A stretch of 64,000 nucleotides of DNA from Bradyrhizobium jicamae (GCF_018130215.1 NZ_JAFCKQ010000004.1:218207-282206); one strand, 5' to 3'; positions 1-9,346 are shown, counted from the first letter of the stretch. Made by a program: numbers and translations. Notes: a model not told the origin generated them from the sequence alone.

Positions 1-1139
1 ATGGTCGCCAGATAGGCGCGGGCGATCGAGAGCGCGGGATCGAGCTTGATCGCCTCCTTGAACAGCGAGATCGCGACTTCGAAATCGTCCTTGGTCTGCT
101 GATAGTAGTGCGACAGTCCCTTGAGGAAGCGATCCCACGCGGTCAACTCGGAGCTCGGCGAGCGAGCCGGCGCAGAGGCTTCGGCGCGATAGATCTCCTG
201 GGCGACCGCAGCCGAGAGATTGGAGGTGATCTCGTCCTGCATCGCGAACAGGTCGCCCATGTCGCGGTCATAGCGGCCGGTCCACAACTGTTCGCCCTTT
301 TCGGGGGCGATCAGCTCGGCAGTGACACGGATCTTGTTGCCGGCCCGCCGCACCGATCCCTGGATCAGATAGGTCGCGTCGATCTCGCGCGCGATCAGGC
401 GGGTCGAAACGTTCTTGCCCTTGTAGGCGAAGGTCGAGTTCCGGCTGAGCACCCGATAGAACGATTGCAGCGACAGCGCGTGGATCAGGTCCTCGGTCAG
501 GCCGTCGGAGAAATACTCATCGGCGCCGCCGCTGAGATTGTCGAACGGCAGCACGCCGACGATCGCGGTCCGGTATTGCCCCGGCAAATGCGGCCCCTCC
601 TGCGGGGCCTTCTCCTGCAGGTCGGATCCGGCAGGTGCCCAGGTCCAGACATTGACCGGCTCGACGATGTTCTTGAACCGGTGCGGGCCGGCGTCGACCA
701 GGGTGACGGCCAGCCGCCGCCCGGCCTCGGTGCGGGCCTTCTCGGATACCGCGACGCCGCCGGGCGCGGCTACCGTCTCGAGACGGACCGCGATATTGAC
801 GTCGTCACCGAACACCTCGTCCTCGTCGGCCATGACGTCGCCCATGTGGACGCCCATCCGGAAGTGCATGGCGCGATCGGCCGGCAGGTGCTCGTTGCGT
901 TCGGCCATCATGGTCTGCATGGCGACCGCGGCCTCGATGGCGCCGATAATGCTCGGGAATTCCAGCAGGAAGCCGTCGCCGGTGTTTTTGACGATCCGGC
1001 CGCCATGGTTGAGGATGATCGGGTAGATCGCGCTGCGGTGGGCCTTGAACGAGGCATGCGTGCCCGCCTCGTCGGCACCCATCATGCGGGAATAGCCGGC
1101 GATATCAGCGCAAAGAATAGCGGCTAGCCGTCTTTCCAT
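1..1139 (-). CDS. Adenylate/guanylate cyclase with TolB-like and TPR region (C-terminus outside window)
   Basis: The reading frame is open from an ATG at 1139 to the window edge, so the C-terminus is missing. It starts MERRLAAILCADIAGYSRMM, the classic start of the class III cyclase catalytic domain, with FGDDVNIAVRLE further on (residues about 20-170). A TolB-like segment (GVLPFDNLSGGADEYFSDGL, then SRNSTFAYKG) follows, and then the start of a TPR region (AISLFKEAIKLDPALSIARA). Such proteins are predicted to make cAMP from ATP in the cytoplasm. Rhizobial genomes carry many paralogues, so the individual role cannot be told. A short fragment of a related protein lies at 9426-9550. Confidence 0.9.
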   Translation of the reverse strand, partial: MERRLAAILCADIAGYSRMMGADEAGTHASFKAHRSAIYPIILNHGGRIVKNTGDGFLLEFPSIIGAIEAAVAMQTMMAERNEHLPADRAMHFRMGVHMGDVMADEDEVFGDDVNIAVRLETVAAPGGVAVSEKARTEAGRRLAVTLVDAGPHRFKNIVEPVNVWTWAPAGSDLQEKAPQEGPHLPGQYRTAIVGVLPFDNLSGGADEYFSDGLTEDLIHALSLQSFYRVLSRNSTFAYKGKNVSTRLIAREIDATYLIQGSVRRAGNKIRVTAELIAPEKGEQLWTGRYDRDMGDLFAMQDEITSNLSAAVAQEIYRAEASAPARSPSSELTAWDRFLKGLSHYYQQTKDDFEVAISLFKEAIKLDPALSIARAYLAT

Positions 1140-1377
1140 GTCCCCTATGCCCTGGAAGGCCACTCAGCCGGTGTGACCGAATCCATTACTTACAAGACAT
1201 GCCATAGCAGGCGGAAGTCCAGTCTGCGCACAACTATAGTGCATAGCGGTCCGAATTTGCATGCGACGAACGGTCTTCACGACGCCGTTTCTAACGGGTT
1301 TGTATGTCGCAGGGATGGCGCTACTCTGACCGGGCAATCCTTTCCGCTTTGTTACTTCATGGGTTATTCTGGCTGCC

Positions 1378-2013
1378 ATGCTCGGAATCCACGCAATCTG
1401 GCTATTTGTCGTCTCGGGCCTGTTGCTCAACATCACCCCGGGGCCGGACACCGCCTATATCATCGGGCGCAGCATCCAGCTTGGGTGGCGCGGCGGCGCC
1501 GCGGCTGCCATCGGAATCAGCTGCGGCTGCCTGGTTCACGTGCTGGGCGCGGCGATCGGCCTGTCGGCGCTCCTGATGGCGTCATCGACCGCGTTTCTGG
1601 CCGTGAAGCTGGTCGGGGCGGCCTATCTGGTGCTGACCGGCGTGCAGATGCTGTTTTCACGCACCAAGCCGATCGCAGAGATCGCGGCACAGGGCGGCGA
1701 GACCTCGATTGCGCGGATTTTCTGGCAGGGCGCGCTGACCAACATCCTCAATCCCAAGGTAGCGCTGTTCTTCCTGGCTTTCCTGCCGCAATTCGTGGCC
1801 GCCGACGCGCCGCACAAGGCGCTCGCCTTCCTGCTGCTCGGGCTGATCTTCATCTTCAACGGCACGCTGTGGTGCCTCGGCGTCGCGGCCTTTGCGTCGC
1901 GGGCCGCCGGCCGCATCAGGCAATCGGCCGGAGTGATCGCCTGGATCAACCGTTCGCTCGGTTGCCTGTTCGTCTATCTCGGCATCCGCGTCGCGATGCT
2001 GGAAGGGCGCTGA
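1378..2013 (+). CDS. LysE/RhtB family amino-acid exporter
   Basis: A 211-residue polytopic inner-membrane protein. The N-terminus has the family signature (LLNITPGPDTAYIIGRSIQ), followed by a glycine-rich helix, a central hydrophilic stretch with the NPKVALFFLAFLPQF motif, and hydrophobic helices to the end. Length and motif order fit the LysE/RhtB family, which exports amino acids or homoserine lactone-like compounds using the proton gradient. The substrate cannot be inferred. The stop lies 2 bp from the stop of the convergent TauE-like gene. Confidence 0.88.
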   Translation: MLGIHAIWLFVVSGLLLNITPGPDTAYIIGRSIQLGWRGGAAAAIGISCGCLVHVLGAAIGLSALLMASSTAFLAVKLVGAAYLVLTGVQMLFSRTKPIAEIAAQGGETSIARIFWQGALTNILNPKVALFFLAFLPQFVAADAPHKALAFLLLGLIFIFNGTLWCLGVAAFASRAAGRIRQSAGVIAWINRSLGCLFVYLGIRVAMLEGR

Positions 2014-2015
2014 GA

Positions 2016-2768
2016 TCAACCGTGCAGCTTGAGCAGCGCGCTGGCGGCGAGATAGAGGCCGAGCAGGATCATCGAGATCAGGAACCAGCGGCGGAACACC
2101 TCCGGCTGCATCCGTGAGCGCACCGCCTGGCCAACGAACATGCCGGCAAAGGACGCCGTCATCGCGACCGCGCCCGGCAGCGCGGTAGCGGCGGTCAGGA
2201 GGCCTGAAGCCGTCAGGTTGAAGGCCAGCGCGATGGTCGCGGTGGTGAAGAAGACGCCGAGCGCCTGCACCAGTTCGTCGCGCTCCATCCCGATCGCCTG
2301 CATGAACGGCATCGAGGGGATCACCTGCACGCCGGTCGCCGCCGAGATCAGCCCGGTCACGACGCCCACGATGCCGCCGACCCACTTCTCGTCGCGCCGC
2401 GCGACCTTGAAGCTGAATTTGCTCAATCCGACGATCGCATAGATCACCAGCAACAGGCCGAGCACGACGGTGCCGTAGGGGGCGTAGGGCCCGGTCAGGA
2501 GGCCGGCATTGAGCCAGATGCCCACGACAGTGCCGAGCATCAGCGGCCATAGACGCTTGAGGATGTCGCGCAGATAGGGGCCGACGAAGGTCTGCCAGAT
2601 ATTGGTGACGATCGCCGGCACGATCACGATCGCGATCGCCTGTGCCGGCGGCATCGTCACCGCGAGCAGCCCCATCGAGACCGTCGGCAGGCCGAGGCCG
2701 AGCGTGCCCTTGACGAAGCCGGCAAGCAGGAAGGCAAATGCGATCAGGATCAGGACGTGGTCGATCAT
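2016..2768 (-). CDS. TauE/SafE family permease (sulfite/anion exporter-like)
   Basis: A 250-residue membrane protein starting MIDHVLILIAFAFLLAGFVK. It contains the TauE/SafE features: a GTLGLGLPTVSMGLL segment in the first half and a related SAATGVQVIPSMPFMQ segment in the second half, with about eight hydrophobic helices. Longer upstream starts would overlap the divergent LysR gene, so the ATG at 2768 was chosen. Family members move sulfite, sulfoacetate or other organosulfur anions; the substrate here is unknown. The divergent LysR gene 52 bp away is the natural candidate regulator. Confidence 0.85.
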   Translation of the reverse strand: MIDHVLILIAFAFLLAGFVKGTLGLGLPTVSMGLLAVTMPPAQAIAIVIVPAIVTNIWQTFVGPYLRDILKRLWPLMLGTVVGIWLNAGLLTGPYAPYGTVVLGLLLVIYAIVGLSKFSFKVARRDEKWVGGIVGVVTGLISAATGVQVIPSMPFMQAIGMERDELVQALGVFFTTATIALAFNLTASGLLTAATALPGAVAMTASFAGMFVGQAVRSRMQPEVFRRWFLISMILLGLYLAASALLKLHG

Positions 2769-2820
2769 GCCGGCACATTGACCGACGCACCGGATCGGCA
2801 CAATCTGGAGGTTACGGAGA

Positions 2821-3759
2821 TTGCCTTCGGACCAACCGAAGGGTGAGATCAGGGTGGGACACGTGGTGCGATTCGACCTGACCGACTTGCAACTGTTCAT
2901 CGCGGTAGCCGATGCGCACAGCATCACGCAAGGGGCATCGCGTGCGAACCTGGCGCTGGCATCGGCCAGCGAGCGCATCAAGGGCCTGGAGGATGCGCTC
3001 GGCGTCGCGCTGCTCAAGCGCGGCCGCCGTGGCGTCGAACTCACCGCGGCGGGCGAGAGCCTGCTCGACCATGCCCGCATCGTGATCCACAACGTCGAGG
3101 CTTTGCAGGGCGATCTCGCCGCCTATGCCAGCGGCGTCCGCGCCAGCGTGCTGCTGCTTGCCAACACGTCGGGGCTGTCCGAGCATCTGCCCCGGGCGCT
3201 CGCCGCCTTCCTGCGGGAGCATCCCGAGATCAATGTCGATGTCGAGGAGCGTGAGAGCACCGACATTGCGGCCGCGATCGCCAGCGGCGCCGCCGATCTC
3301 GGCTTTGCCGCGGAGCACGCGTTGCCTGACAGCGTCGAGCGTTTCCTGTTCAGCGAGGACCGCCTGACGCTTGTCGCGGCCAAGCGCAGCGATCTCGGCA
3401 ACCGCCGCCAGATCGACTTCCAGGAGGTGGTCGGCCGCGATTTCGTCGGCCTGACGGCATCGACCGCGCTCCAGCTGCATATTTCCAGGCATGCGGCAAA
3501 GCTCGGCGCCCGGTTGCGCTTCCGCGCGCGCCTGCGCGACTTCGACGCCATCTGCCAGATGGTGTCGGCCGGGGTCGGGGTCGCCGTGGTGCCGGAAACC
3601 GCCGCCCGGCGCTGCGCGCTCGCGATGCCGATCGTGATGATCCGGATCCGCGACGCCTGGGCCAACCGGCGGCTGACGATCTGCGCCCGCAGCTTCAAGG
3701 CGCTGCCGCGACCGGCCAAGCAGCTGGTGGACTATCTGCGCACCGAAGTGCAGCACTGA
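2821..3759 (+). CDS. LysR family transcriptional regulator
   Basis: Typical LysR layout: an N-terminal winged helix-turn-helix (FDLTDLQLFIAVADAHSITQ, then ASERIKGLEDALGVALLKRG) and a co-inducer-binding domain to residue about 310. The start is uncertain. TTG at 2821 has a GGAGG 9 bp upstream, but GTG at 2863 or 2866, right before RFDLTDLQ, would give a more usual N-terminus. It is divergent from the TauE-like permease and probably regulates it (inference from context). Confidence 0.88.
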   Translation: MPSDQPKGEIRVGHVVRFDLTDLQLFIAVADAHSITQGASRANLALASASERIKGLEDALGVALLKRGRRGVELTAAGESLLDHARIVIHNVEALQGDLAAYASGVRASVLLLANTSGLSEHLPRALAAFLREHPEINVDVEERESTDIAAAIASGAADLGFAAEHALPDSVERFLFSEDRLTLVAAKRSDLGNRRQIDFQEVVGRDFVGLTASTALQLHISRHAAKLGARLRFRARLRDFDAICQMVSAGVGVAVVPETAARRCALAMPIVMIRIRDAWANRRLTICARSFKALPRPAKQLVDYLRTEVQH

Positions 3760-3769
3760 GGGCGCTTGC

Positions 3770-4737
3770 TCACTTCGCGGTCACCACGCCGGCGTCCTGG
3801 ATCACCTTCGCCCATTTCCTGATGTCGTTGGCGATGAAGTCGCGAAACTGCTCCGGCGTGTCGCCGACCAGTGTCAGGCCCTGATCGGCGAGCTTGCCCT
3901 TCACCGTCGCATCCGTCATGGCCTCGGTTGTGACCTTGTTGAGCTTCGCGACGATTGCGGGCGGCGTGCCGGCCGGCGCGACCATGCCGTACCAGTTCTC
4001 GATGACGAGGTCGGGCATGCCGACTTCTGCCGTTGTCGGCACGTCGGGCGCGGTCGGGGCGCGTTCGCGGCCGCCGAGCGCAATTCCGCGGAGCGTGCCA
4101 GCCTTGATCTGCGGCAGGATCACCGGCAGATCGAGGAAGGACATCTGCACCTGCTGGCCCAGCAGGTCGTTCACCGCGGGCGCCGCGCCGCGATAGGGGA
4201 CGTGGACGATGTCGATCTTCGCGGTCAGCTTGAACAATTCGCAGGCCAGATGCGGCAGGCTGCCGGGGCCGGAGGAGGCGAAGTTGAGCTTGCCGGGCAT
4301 GGCCTTTGCCAGGGCGACGAGTTCGCTCATGTTTTTCGCCGGCACGTCGGTGGCGACAACCAGCATTTCCGGCACGGTCGCGACCAGCGTCACCGGCGCG
4401 AGGTCCTTCAATGTGTCGTAGGCGACCTTCTCCATGCTCGGGCTGATCGCCAGCGCGCCGGCGCTGGCTATGCCGATCGTGTAGCCGTCGGGCGCGGCCT
4501 TCGCGACCGCATCGGTGCCGAGCACACCGCCCTGGCCGGCTCTGTTGTCGACGATGACGGGTGCCTGACGAGTTCCGACATCTTCTGCCCGACCACCCGC
4601 GCGATGATGTCGTTGGGCCCGCCGGGCGGGAACGGCACGATCAGCCGGATCGGTCTGGCCGGGAAATCCTGCGCGTCAGCTGCGACGGGCGCTAGAAGCA
4701 GGAACAGCCCTGCCAGCAGTCTGCCGCCAATCCTCAT
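3770..4737 (-). pseudogene. Bug/TctC family periplasmic binding protein, frameshifted
   Basis: Two overlapping reading frames together make one complete Bug-family protein. The first part begins [20 protein letters not shown] (signal peptide) and continues [20 protein letters not shown]. The second part has [16 protein letters not shown] and the usual C-terminal lobe. The break is near 4570: restoring one G (CTCGTCAG to CTCGGTCAG) reads [19 protein letters not shown], exactly what the family shows. This is either a recent pseudogene or a single-base sequencing error. The intact protein would bind a carboxylate in the periplasm for a TTT-type transporter. Confidence 0.8.
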
Positions 4738-4809
4738 GTCCGCGCCGTCCCTGACTTTTCTGGTTGCGGTCAGGATGGGCGCAGAACGCTGCTCCGGCAA
4801 CCGGATAAA

Positions 4810-5589
4810 TCAGGCGTTGAGCATCCTCATTGCCGCTTCGTGCACCCGCGGGTCGCCGGCGGCGATGATGCGGCCGCCGCTCTGCGCCGGCTTGCCGTCC
4901 CAGGTGGTGACGACGCCGCCGGCGCCGGTGATGATCGGGATCAGCGCGGCGATGTCGTAGGGTTTCAGCTCGGTCTCGACCACGAGGTCGAGATGGCCGG
5001 CGGCGAGCATGCAGTAGGAGTAGCAGTCGCCGCCATAGCGGGTCAGCCGCGCCGCGTTCTCGATGCGGGTGAAGCAGGCGCGGTCGGCGGGGTTCATCAG
5101 CAGCGGGCTCGTGGTGTAGGCGGTCGCCTCCTTCAGCGAGGCGCAGCGCCGCACCTGTAACCGCCGTTCGCCCGAGGGACCGGAGTAATGCGCCGAGCCG
5201 CTGTCGCCGGAGAAGCGCTCGCCGATATAGGGCTGATGCATCATGCCGAACACCGGCGTGCCCTTGTGCAACAGCGCGATCAGCGTGCCCCAGATCGGAA
5301 AGCCGGCGATGAAGGACTTGGTGCCGTCGATCGGATCGAGCACCCAGACATAGTCGGCGTCCTCGCGCTCGTTGCCGAACTCCTCGCCGACGATGCCATG
5401 CTGCGGGAAGCTCGCCTTGATCAGCCGCCGCATCACCGCCTCGGCGGCGCGGTCGGCCTCGGTGACGGGATCGAAATCGCTGTCGCTCTTGTTGTCGACC
5501 GAGAGCGAGGTGCGGAAGAACGGCAGGATGGTTTCGCCGGATGCGGTGGCGAGGCGGCCGATGAAGGCGGTGAAGTCGATGACCGTCAC
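4810..5589 (-). CDS. hisN: Inositol monophosphatase family protein, probable histidinol-phosphatase (HisN type)
   Basis: A 259-residue protein with all metal-site motifs of the Li-sensitive phosphatase family: GEEFG near residue 70, WVLDPIDGTKSFIAGFPIWG near residues 80-100 and ELKPYDIAALIPII near residue 210. The DPIDGTKSF and GFPIWGTLIAL context resembles the HisN subgroup, which removes phosphate from L-histidinol phosphate in histidine synthesis. Within this superfamily the substrate (inositol phosphate versus histidinol phosphate) is not certain. It lies 72 bp upstream of the broken Bug-type gene on the same strand. Confidence 0.82.
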   Translation of the reverse strand: MTVIDFTAFIGRLATASGETILPFFRTSLSVDNKSDSDFDPVTEADRAAEAVMRRLIKASFPQHGIVGEEFGNEREDADYVWVLDPIDGTKSFIAGFPIWGTLIALLHKGTPVFGMMHQPYIGERFSGDSGSAHYSGPSGERRLQVRRCASLKEATAYTTSPLLMNPADRACFTRIENAARLTRYGGDCYSYCMLAAGHLDLVVETELKPYDIAALIPIITGAGGVVTTWDGKPAQSGGRIIAAGDPRVHEAAMRMLNA

Positions 5590-5917
5590 GGCAGGTCCTT
5601 AAGGCACACGACGAGGTGGAAATCGCAAGCGTTCCTGCCTAGCTCAAATGCGCACGGCGCGCACGGTTAACGGGAGGTTATCCCACCCTGATGACGCGAC
5701 TTCGGACTTTCGAATTGGCTTCGGATTCGAAAGCCGTCTCCGCCGCCGGGCCCCTTCACGAAGCCGCGAGTTCTGGTATACGGGCTATGCATTCAACGCT
5801 TAGCAGTTCGTTCATTTCTTGTAAATTGTTGATATTGTTTAATAAAAAATCGAATTACGCGGCCTGTGACATATCGGTCGACATGGCGAAGATTACGCGG
5901 GAAATGTTTCGAAAGTT
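5590..5917. other. Intergenic stretch, AT-rich
   Basis: No convincing protein-coding gene. The part from 5800 to 5870 is unusually AT-rich for this window and precedes the promoter of the probable small RNA. Confidence 0.5.
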
Positions 5918-5948
5918 CTTGCGTTTTGTGCAGCGCGATCGCATATTG
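5918..5948 (+). promoter_or_regulatory. Putative housekeeping promoter of the small RNA
   Basis: CTTGCG at 5918-5923 and CATATTG at 5942-5948, with an 18-bp spacer, approach the alphaproteobacterial sigma-70 pattern (CTTGAC / CTATAT). The start of transcription would be near 5956. Confidence 0.45.
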
Positions 5949-5955
5949 TTGCGGT

Positions 5956-6041
5956 GCGGTAGCGCCTCGCGCTATCGCTGCCCTCCTTGGGCGTTTCCTC
6001 CCTAGACTTGGGCCGCTTGTTCATTCAAGCGGCCCTTTTTT
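5956..6041 (+). ncRNA. Probable trans-acting small RNA, similar to the suhB/mmgR (alpha-r8) family
   Basis: About 85 nt lie between the promoter and a strong intrinsic terminator. The unpaired middle contains CCTCCTTGGGCGTTTCCTCC, two anti-Shine-Dalgarno CCUCC motifs joined by UUGGGCGUU. I remember this arrangement from the Rhizobiales suhB/mmgR family, but could not search for it. The lack of any open frame, the promoter and the terminator support a non-coding transcript whatever the family. Confidence 0.6.
6010..6041 (+). terminator. Intrinsic terminator of the small RNA
   Basis: A perfect 10-bp stem GGGCCGCTTG / CAAGCGGCCC with loop TTCATT, followed by six T. Confidence 0.9.
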
Positions 6042-6146
6042 CTTTTCACGCCCCGCGAGGATGAGCTTCGCCGCGCGGCTTGTGCGTCGAGAAATTACGA
6101 GTTCGCGAAGCGTCGCGTCCGGACATGACGAACGAACAGCGTAGTC

Positions 6147-7064
6147 CTATTCCGCCGCGGCCTGGAACGGGCCGAGATCGCCGAGCGGGACCTCGGCCAG
6201 CGCGTCCGCCAGCGTCGCGAAGTCGGCAGCCACCTGGGCAAAGCGCGGGCCGCGCTCGCGGCGGCGCTCATCCATGTAGACCGCGCGGTTGAGCTCGATC
6301 TGCACCGTGTGCAGGCCGCTCGCCGGATTGCCGTAGTGCTCGGTGATGAAGCCGCCGGCATAGGGCTTGTTGCGGCCGATCGAATAGCCGAGCGCGCTCA
6401 TGGTCTCCTCGACGAGATCGGGCAGCAGCGGCGCACAGCTCGTGCCGTAGCGGTCGCCGATCACGACGTCGGGCCGGCGCGGCTCGTCGCGCGAGACGCC
6501 GACCGAGGGCATCGAATGGCAGTCGACCACGATCACGGTGCCGAACGCCTGATGCGCCTTGTTGATCAGCCGGCGCAGCCCGCGGTGATAGGGCTTGTAG
6601 AGCACCTCGATCCGGTTGAGCGCCTCGTCGACGTCGAGCCGCTCGCGATAGATCTCCTGGCCGTCGCCGACCACGCGCGGGATGGTGCCGAGCCCGCCGG
6701 CGACCCGCATCGAGCGCGTATTGGCAAAGCTCGGCAGCCGCCCCGTGAACATGCGCGGGTCGAGCTCATAGGGCTCGCGGTTCACGTCGACATAGGACCG
6801 CGGGAAGTTGACCCGCACCGTCGGGAAGCCGCGCTCGCTCAGATGCACGATCAATTCGTCCATGAAGGAATCTTCGGAGCGCCGCAGCGCAGCGAGATCG
6901 ATCCGCGAGGCATCCAGGAAATCGGCCGGATAGACCGAGCCCGAATGCGGGGAATTGAAGATGATCGGCGCGCGCCAGGACGTCGGCTCGACGATCTCGA
7001 ACGGAGGCGACAACTCGCCAGCAAACTCGGTCATTCCCTTGGCGCCGTCCCTTGCGTCCGCCAT
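6147..7064 (-). CDS. N-formylglutamate amidohydrolase
   Basis: A 305-residue protein of the N-formylglutamate deformylase family, which hydrolyses N-formyl-L-glutamate at the end of one histidine degradation route. It has APIIFNSPHSGSVYP (metal-binding His in a PHSG context), a DVNREPYELDPRMF segment, VIVVDCHSMPSVG and ITEHYGNPASGLHTVQIELN. An alternative ATG at 7034 would remove ten residues. No other hut gene is nearby. The neighbour is the response regulator CpdR, and I recall this pair as common in Rhizobiales. Confidence 0.87.
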   Translation of the reverse strand: MADARDGAKGMTEFAGELSPPFEIVEPTSWRAPIIFNSPHSGSVYPADFLDASRIDLAALRRSEDSFMDELIVHLSERGFPTVRVNFPRSYVDVNREPYELDPRMFTGRLPSFANTRSMRVAGGLGTIPRVVGDGQEIYRERLDVDEALNRIEVLYKPYHRGLRRLINKAHQAFGTVIVVDCHSMPSVGVSRDEPRRPDVVIGDRYGTSCAPLLPDLVEETMSALGYSIGRNKPYAGGFITEHYGNPASGLHTVQIELNRAVYMDERRRERGPRFAQVAADFATLADALAEVPLGDLGPFQAAAE

Positions 7065-7337
7065 GTCCGGACGATCTGATTCTGCCGGAAACGCGGAGAT
7101 TTATGGGTGGGCATTGTCGGTAATCGCGGTCGTTCTGCCAAGTGAAAACAGCAGGCCATCGGCTGGAACGCGTCTCAAGGCCTGAAAATACCGCGCGAGG
7201 TTGATTCGATGTGCGGTTGGGTCCACAAATAGAGTGCGCCGCAGGCCGATGGTTTGGCGCAAATTTCACCCGAAATTTACCGACTGTCGGGCTTAGTATC
7301 ACGAGTGATCCTCCAGCCGGATTCGACTGCTCCTGCC

Positions 7338-7697
7338 ATGCCGAAAATCCTCCTCGCCGAAGACGACAATGATATGCGCCGTTTCCTGGTCAAGGCGCTG
7401 GAAAACGCCGGTTTCAAGGTCTCCCCGCACGACAACGGCATGTCGGCCTATCAGCGGCTGCGCGAGGAGCCGTTCGAGATGCTGCTCACCGACATCGTGA
7501 TGCCGGAGATGGACGGGATCGAATTGGCGCGGCGCGCCTCGGAACTCGACCCCGACATCAAGATCATGTTCATCACCGGTTTCGCCGCGGTGGCCCTGAA
7601 TTCCGACTCGGAGGCGCCGAAAAACGCCAAGGTGCTGGCCAAGCCGGTGCACCTGCGGGAATTGGTCAGCGAAGTGAACAAGATGCTGGCGGCCTGA
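7338..7697 (+). CDS. cpdR: Single-domain response regulator CpdR
   Basis: A 119-residue stand-alone receiver starting MPKILLAEDDNDMRRFLVKA. It has the acidic pair EDD, the phospho-acceptor Asp in LLTDIVMPEMDGIEL, Thr in FITGFAA and Lys in AKPVHLRELV. Sequence and length match CpdR, which when unphosphorylated takes ClpXP to the pole and primes cell-cycle protein degradation. The longer frame starting upstream lacks a ribosome-binding site; the ATG at 7338 gives the standard N-terminus. tRNA-Val follows 80 bp downstream. Confidence 0.9.
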   Translation: MPKILLAEDDNDMRRFLVKALENAGFKVSPHDNGMSAYQRLREEPFEMLLTDIVMPEMDGIELARRASELDPDIKIMFITGFAAVALNSDSEAPKNAKVLAKPVHLRELVSEVNKMLAA

Positions 7698-7777
7698 TTC
7701 GGTCGCAAAACCTGCATAATGTATCCTTGCCTGCCCCGCCGGGGTCCGTTATAGGGACCCGATCCAAATACGGCTTT

Positions 7778-7852
7778 GGGTGCGTAGCTCAGCGGGAGAG
7801 CACTACCTTGACATGGTAGGGGTCACAGGTTCGATCCCTGTCGCACCCACCA
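7778..7852 (+). tRNA. tRNA-Val (GAC), CCA encoded
   Basis: A full cloverleaf: acceptor GGGTGCG / CGCACCC, D arm GCTCAGCGGGAGAGC, anticodon stem CTACC-loop TTGACAT-GGTAG with anticodon GAC, T arm CAGGTTCGATCCCTG and encoded CCA end. The DNA directly downstream changes to accessory character, so the 3' end may have served as an integration site. Confidence 0.95.
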
Positions 7853-8107
7853 TCCAGTCCCCCGAAACTGGGTAACTTTCCGACAGGCGCAGGTAAGCCG
7901 CTTTTAGCGGTATTCCGCGGTCCCTTTTGGCGCACTGCCGGTCTCTGCGCGCATTTGCAATCTCTAGCAGCGATTTCGAGGCTCGTGTCTCTGCATCCAA
8001 AAATTCCGTTCCTGGCAGCAACGGTCGGCGGCTGTCGTATGGCTTTCGGCGAGCGAACCCGACCGGCGAGTGGCAACCAACCTTATTGGCGTCGGGCTAT
8101 TGGGGGT

Positions 8108-8320
8108 TCAGACCGAGCGCTTCGAACTGCTTGCTCCACTCCGTCGGAGGCGCTCAATATTGATGCCCCGAGCAAGGCGGCCTTCCACGGCGGCCCGGAC
8201 GAGTTTAGGCGCAAGGAAGGAGAGCGAGATCGTCATGTTGACGTGACGAACACTGCAACGCTCCCGCGAAGCGATCTGTTCGGCGCCAATGGCAGAGCCA
8301 GAAATGATCTCATCGGTCAA
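8108..8320 (-). pseudogene. 3' fragment of a serine recombinase gene
   Basis: Encodes DEIISGSAIGAEQIASRERC and APKLVRAAVEGRLARGIN, which match the last 60 residues of the intact recombinase at 10480-12126 with few changes. DNA similarity begins around 8095 and stops near 8320. Nothing of the catalytic domain remains. It lies about 255 bp downstream of tRNA-Val and is best read as the scar of an earlier element or duplication. Confidence 0.8.
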
Positions 8321-8410
8321 TCAGCCCAGCGATTTGCACACTCCGTATTCCGCGAGCGGGTGCAACAACCCGAAGTAAGCGCAAGCCGTTTTGGGTGGAG
8401 TTGAAGCCAT

Positions 8411-8587
8411 AGGAACCGAGGGCAAGAAGCAGAAAGCCTTGACGCCGCTCGGTCAATGGCGTTGGCTGCCATTGCCGATGCGGCTTACGAAAACGCTAGG
8501 AATGGTCGCGAGTTCGGTCTTACGATCGAGATCAGAGACGGGGCGCAGGTCGTGGGCGGAGCCACCGTGATGATATCAAAGAAATAG
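8411..8587 (+). pseudogene. 5'-truncated small gene, DUF6894-like
   Basis: The frame reads EAESLDAARSMALAAIADAA, then GREFGLTIEIRDGAQVVGG, ending at TAG 8587. This looks like the C-terminal half of the small DUF6894-type proteins common in Bradyrhizobium. No N-terminal half or ribosome site is present and the frame is closed upstream by TGA at 8402, so the 5' end was probably lost at the junction near 8400. Family assignment is tentative. Confidence 0.35.
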
Positions 8588-8593
8588 TCTGCC

Positions 8594-9310
8594 ATGCATG
8601 AACGGTTGATCGCGCGCTTGCAATCAGTTGCCGGCCTAACGAGCGACGAGCGTGCGGCACTCAATTCCGTCCCTCATAAGGTCCGAACGCTTGGCGATCG
8701 CGAGAGCATACTTCAAGAGGGCGACAAGGCATCTAACTGTGTCGCATTGATGAGCGGCTTTCTTTATCGGCAAAGGATAATCGGCGACCGTAGGCAGATA
8801 TTGTCGCTGCATGTGCCGGGCGACATACCCGATCTCATGACGCTGTACTTACCGACCATGGACCATGACTTGATCAGCGTGGGTCAAAGCACGGTAGCAG
8901 TCGCGCCACATTCAGCACTGAAATCGTTGTTCGAGAAGCACCCCTCCCTCGTCCACATTTTCTGGCGCGAGACGCTCATCGACGCGGCAATCTTTAGGCA
9001 TTGGGTCGGCAATCTCGGCGCGATGGACGCTTTCCACCGTGTGGGCCAACTATTTTGTGAACTCGCTGTTCGCCTAGAATTTGTGGGGTTGTTTGAAAAG
9101 AATAGCTTCTCATTTCCGTTGACCCAATACGATGTTGCCTCCGTTTGCGGTCTTTCGAAGGTCCATACGAACAGGACGATACAAGTCCTCAGAAAGCAAC
9201 GGCTGTTAATATGGCGGGACGACATGGTCGAATTGCCAAATCGAGAAGAGCTCGAAGCGGCGGCAGAGTTCAGCGCTGACTACCTCCAGCGAAAGGCGAA
9301 ATCGGTCTGA
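8594..9310 (+). CDS. Crp/Fnr family transcriptional regulator
   Basis: A 238-residue protein with a cyclic-nucleotide-binding-type beta-roll (residues about 20-130: ILQEGDKASNCVALMSGFLY, RQILSLHVPGDIPDLM) and a C-terminal winged helix-turn-helix (LTQYDVASVCGLSKVHTNRT, IQVLRKQRLL). It lacks the N-terminal cysteine cluster of FNR, so it is not an iron-sulfur oxygen sensor. Its effector is unknown. A clear terminator follows at 9347. No EcfG-type promoter is seen upstream. Confidence 0.85.
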   Translation: MHERLIARLQSVAGLTSDERAALNSVPHKVRTLGDRESILQEGDKASNCVALMSGFLYRQRIIGDRRQILSLHVPGDIPDLMTLYLPTMDHDLISVGQSTVAVAPHSALKSLFEKHPSLVHIFWRETLIDAAIFRHWVGNLGAMDAFHRVGQLFCELAVRLEFVGLFEKNSFSFPLTQYDVASVCGLSKVHTNRTIQVLRKQRLLIWRDDMVELPNREELEAAAEFSADYLQRKAKSV

Positions 9311-9346
9311 TCGGGTGCTTTTGCGCAAATGCGAAACCGCGAGTCG

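Noticed and set aside
108..1127. Long plus-strand frame opposite the cyclase gene
   Set aside because: The minus strand carries a clear class III cyclase with conserved motifs; the plus frame is its shadow in high-GC DNA.
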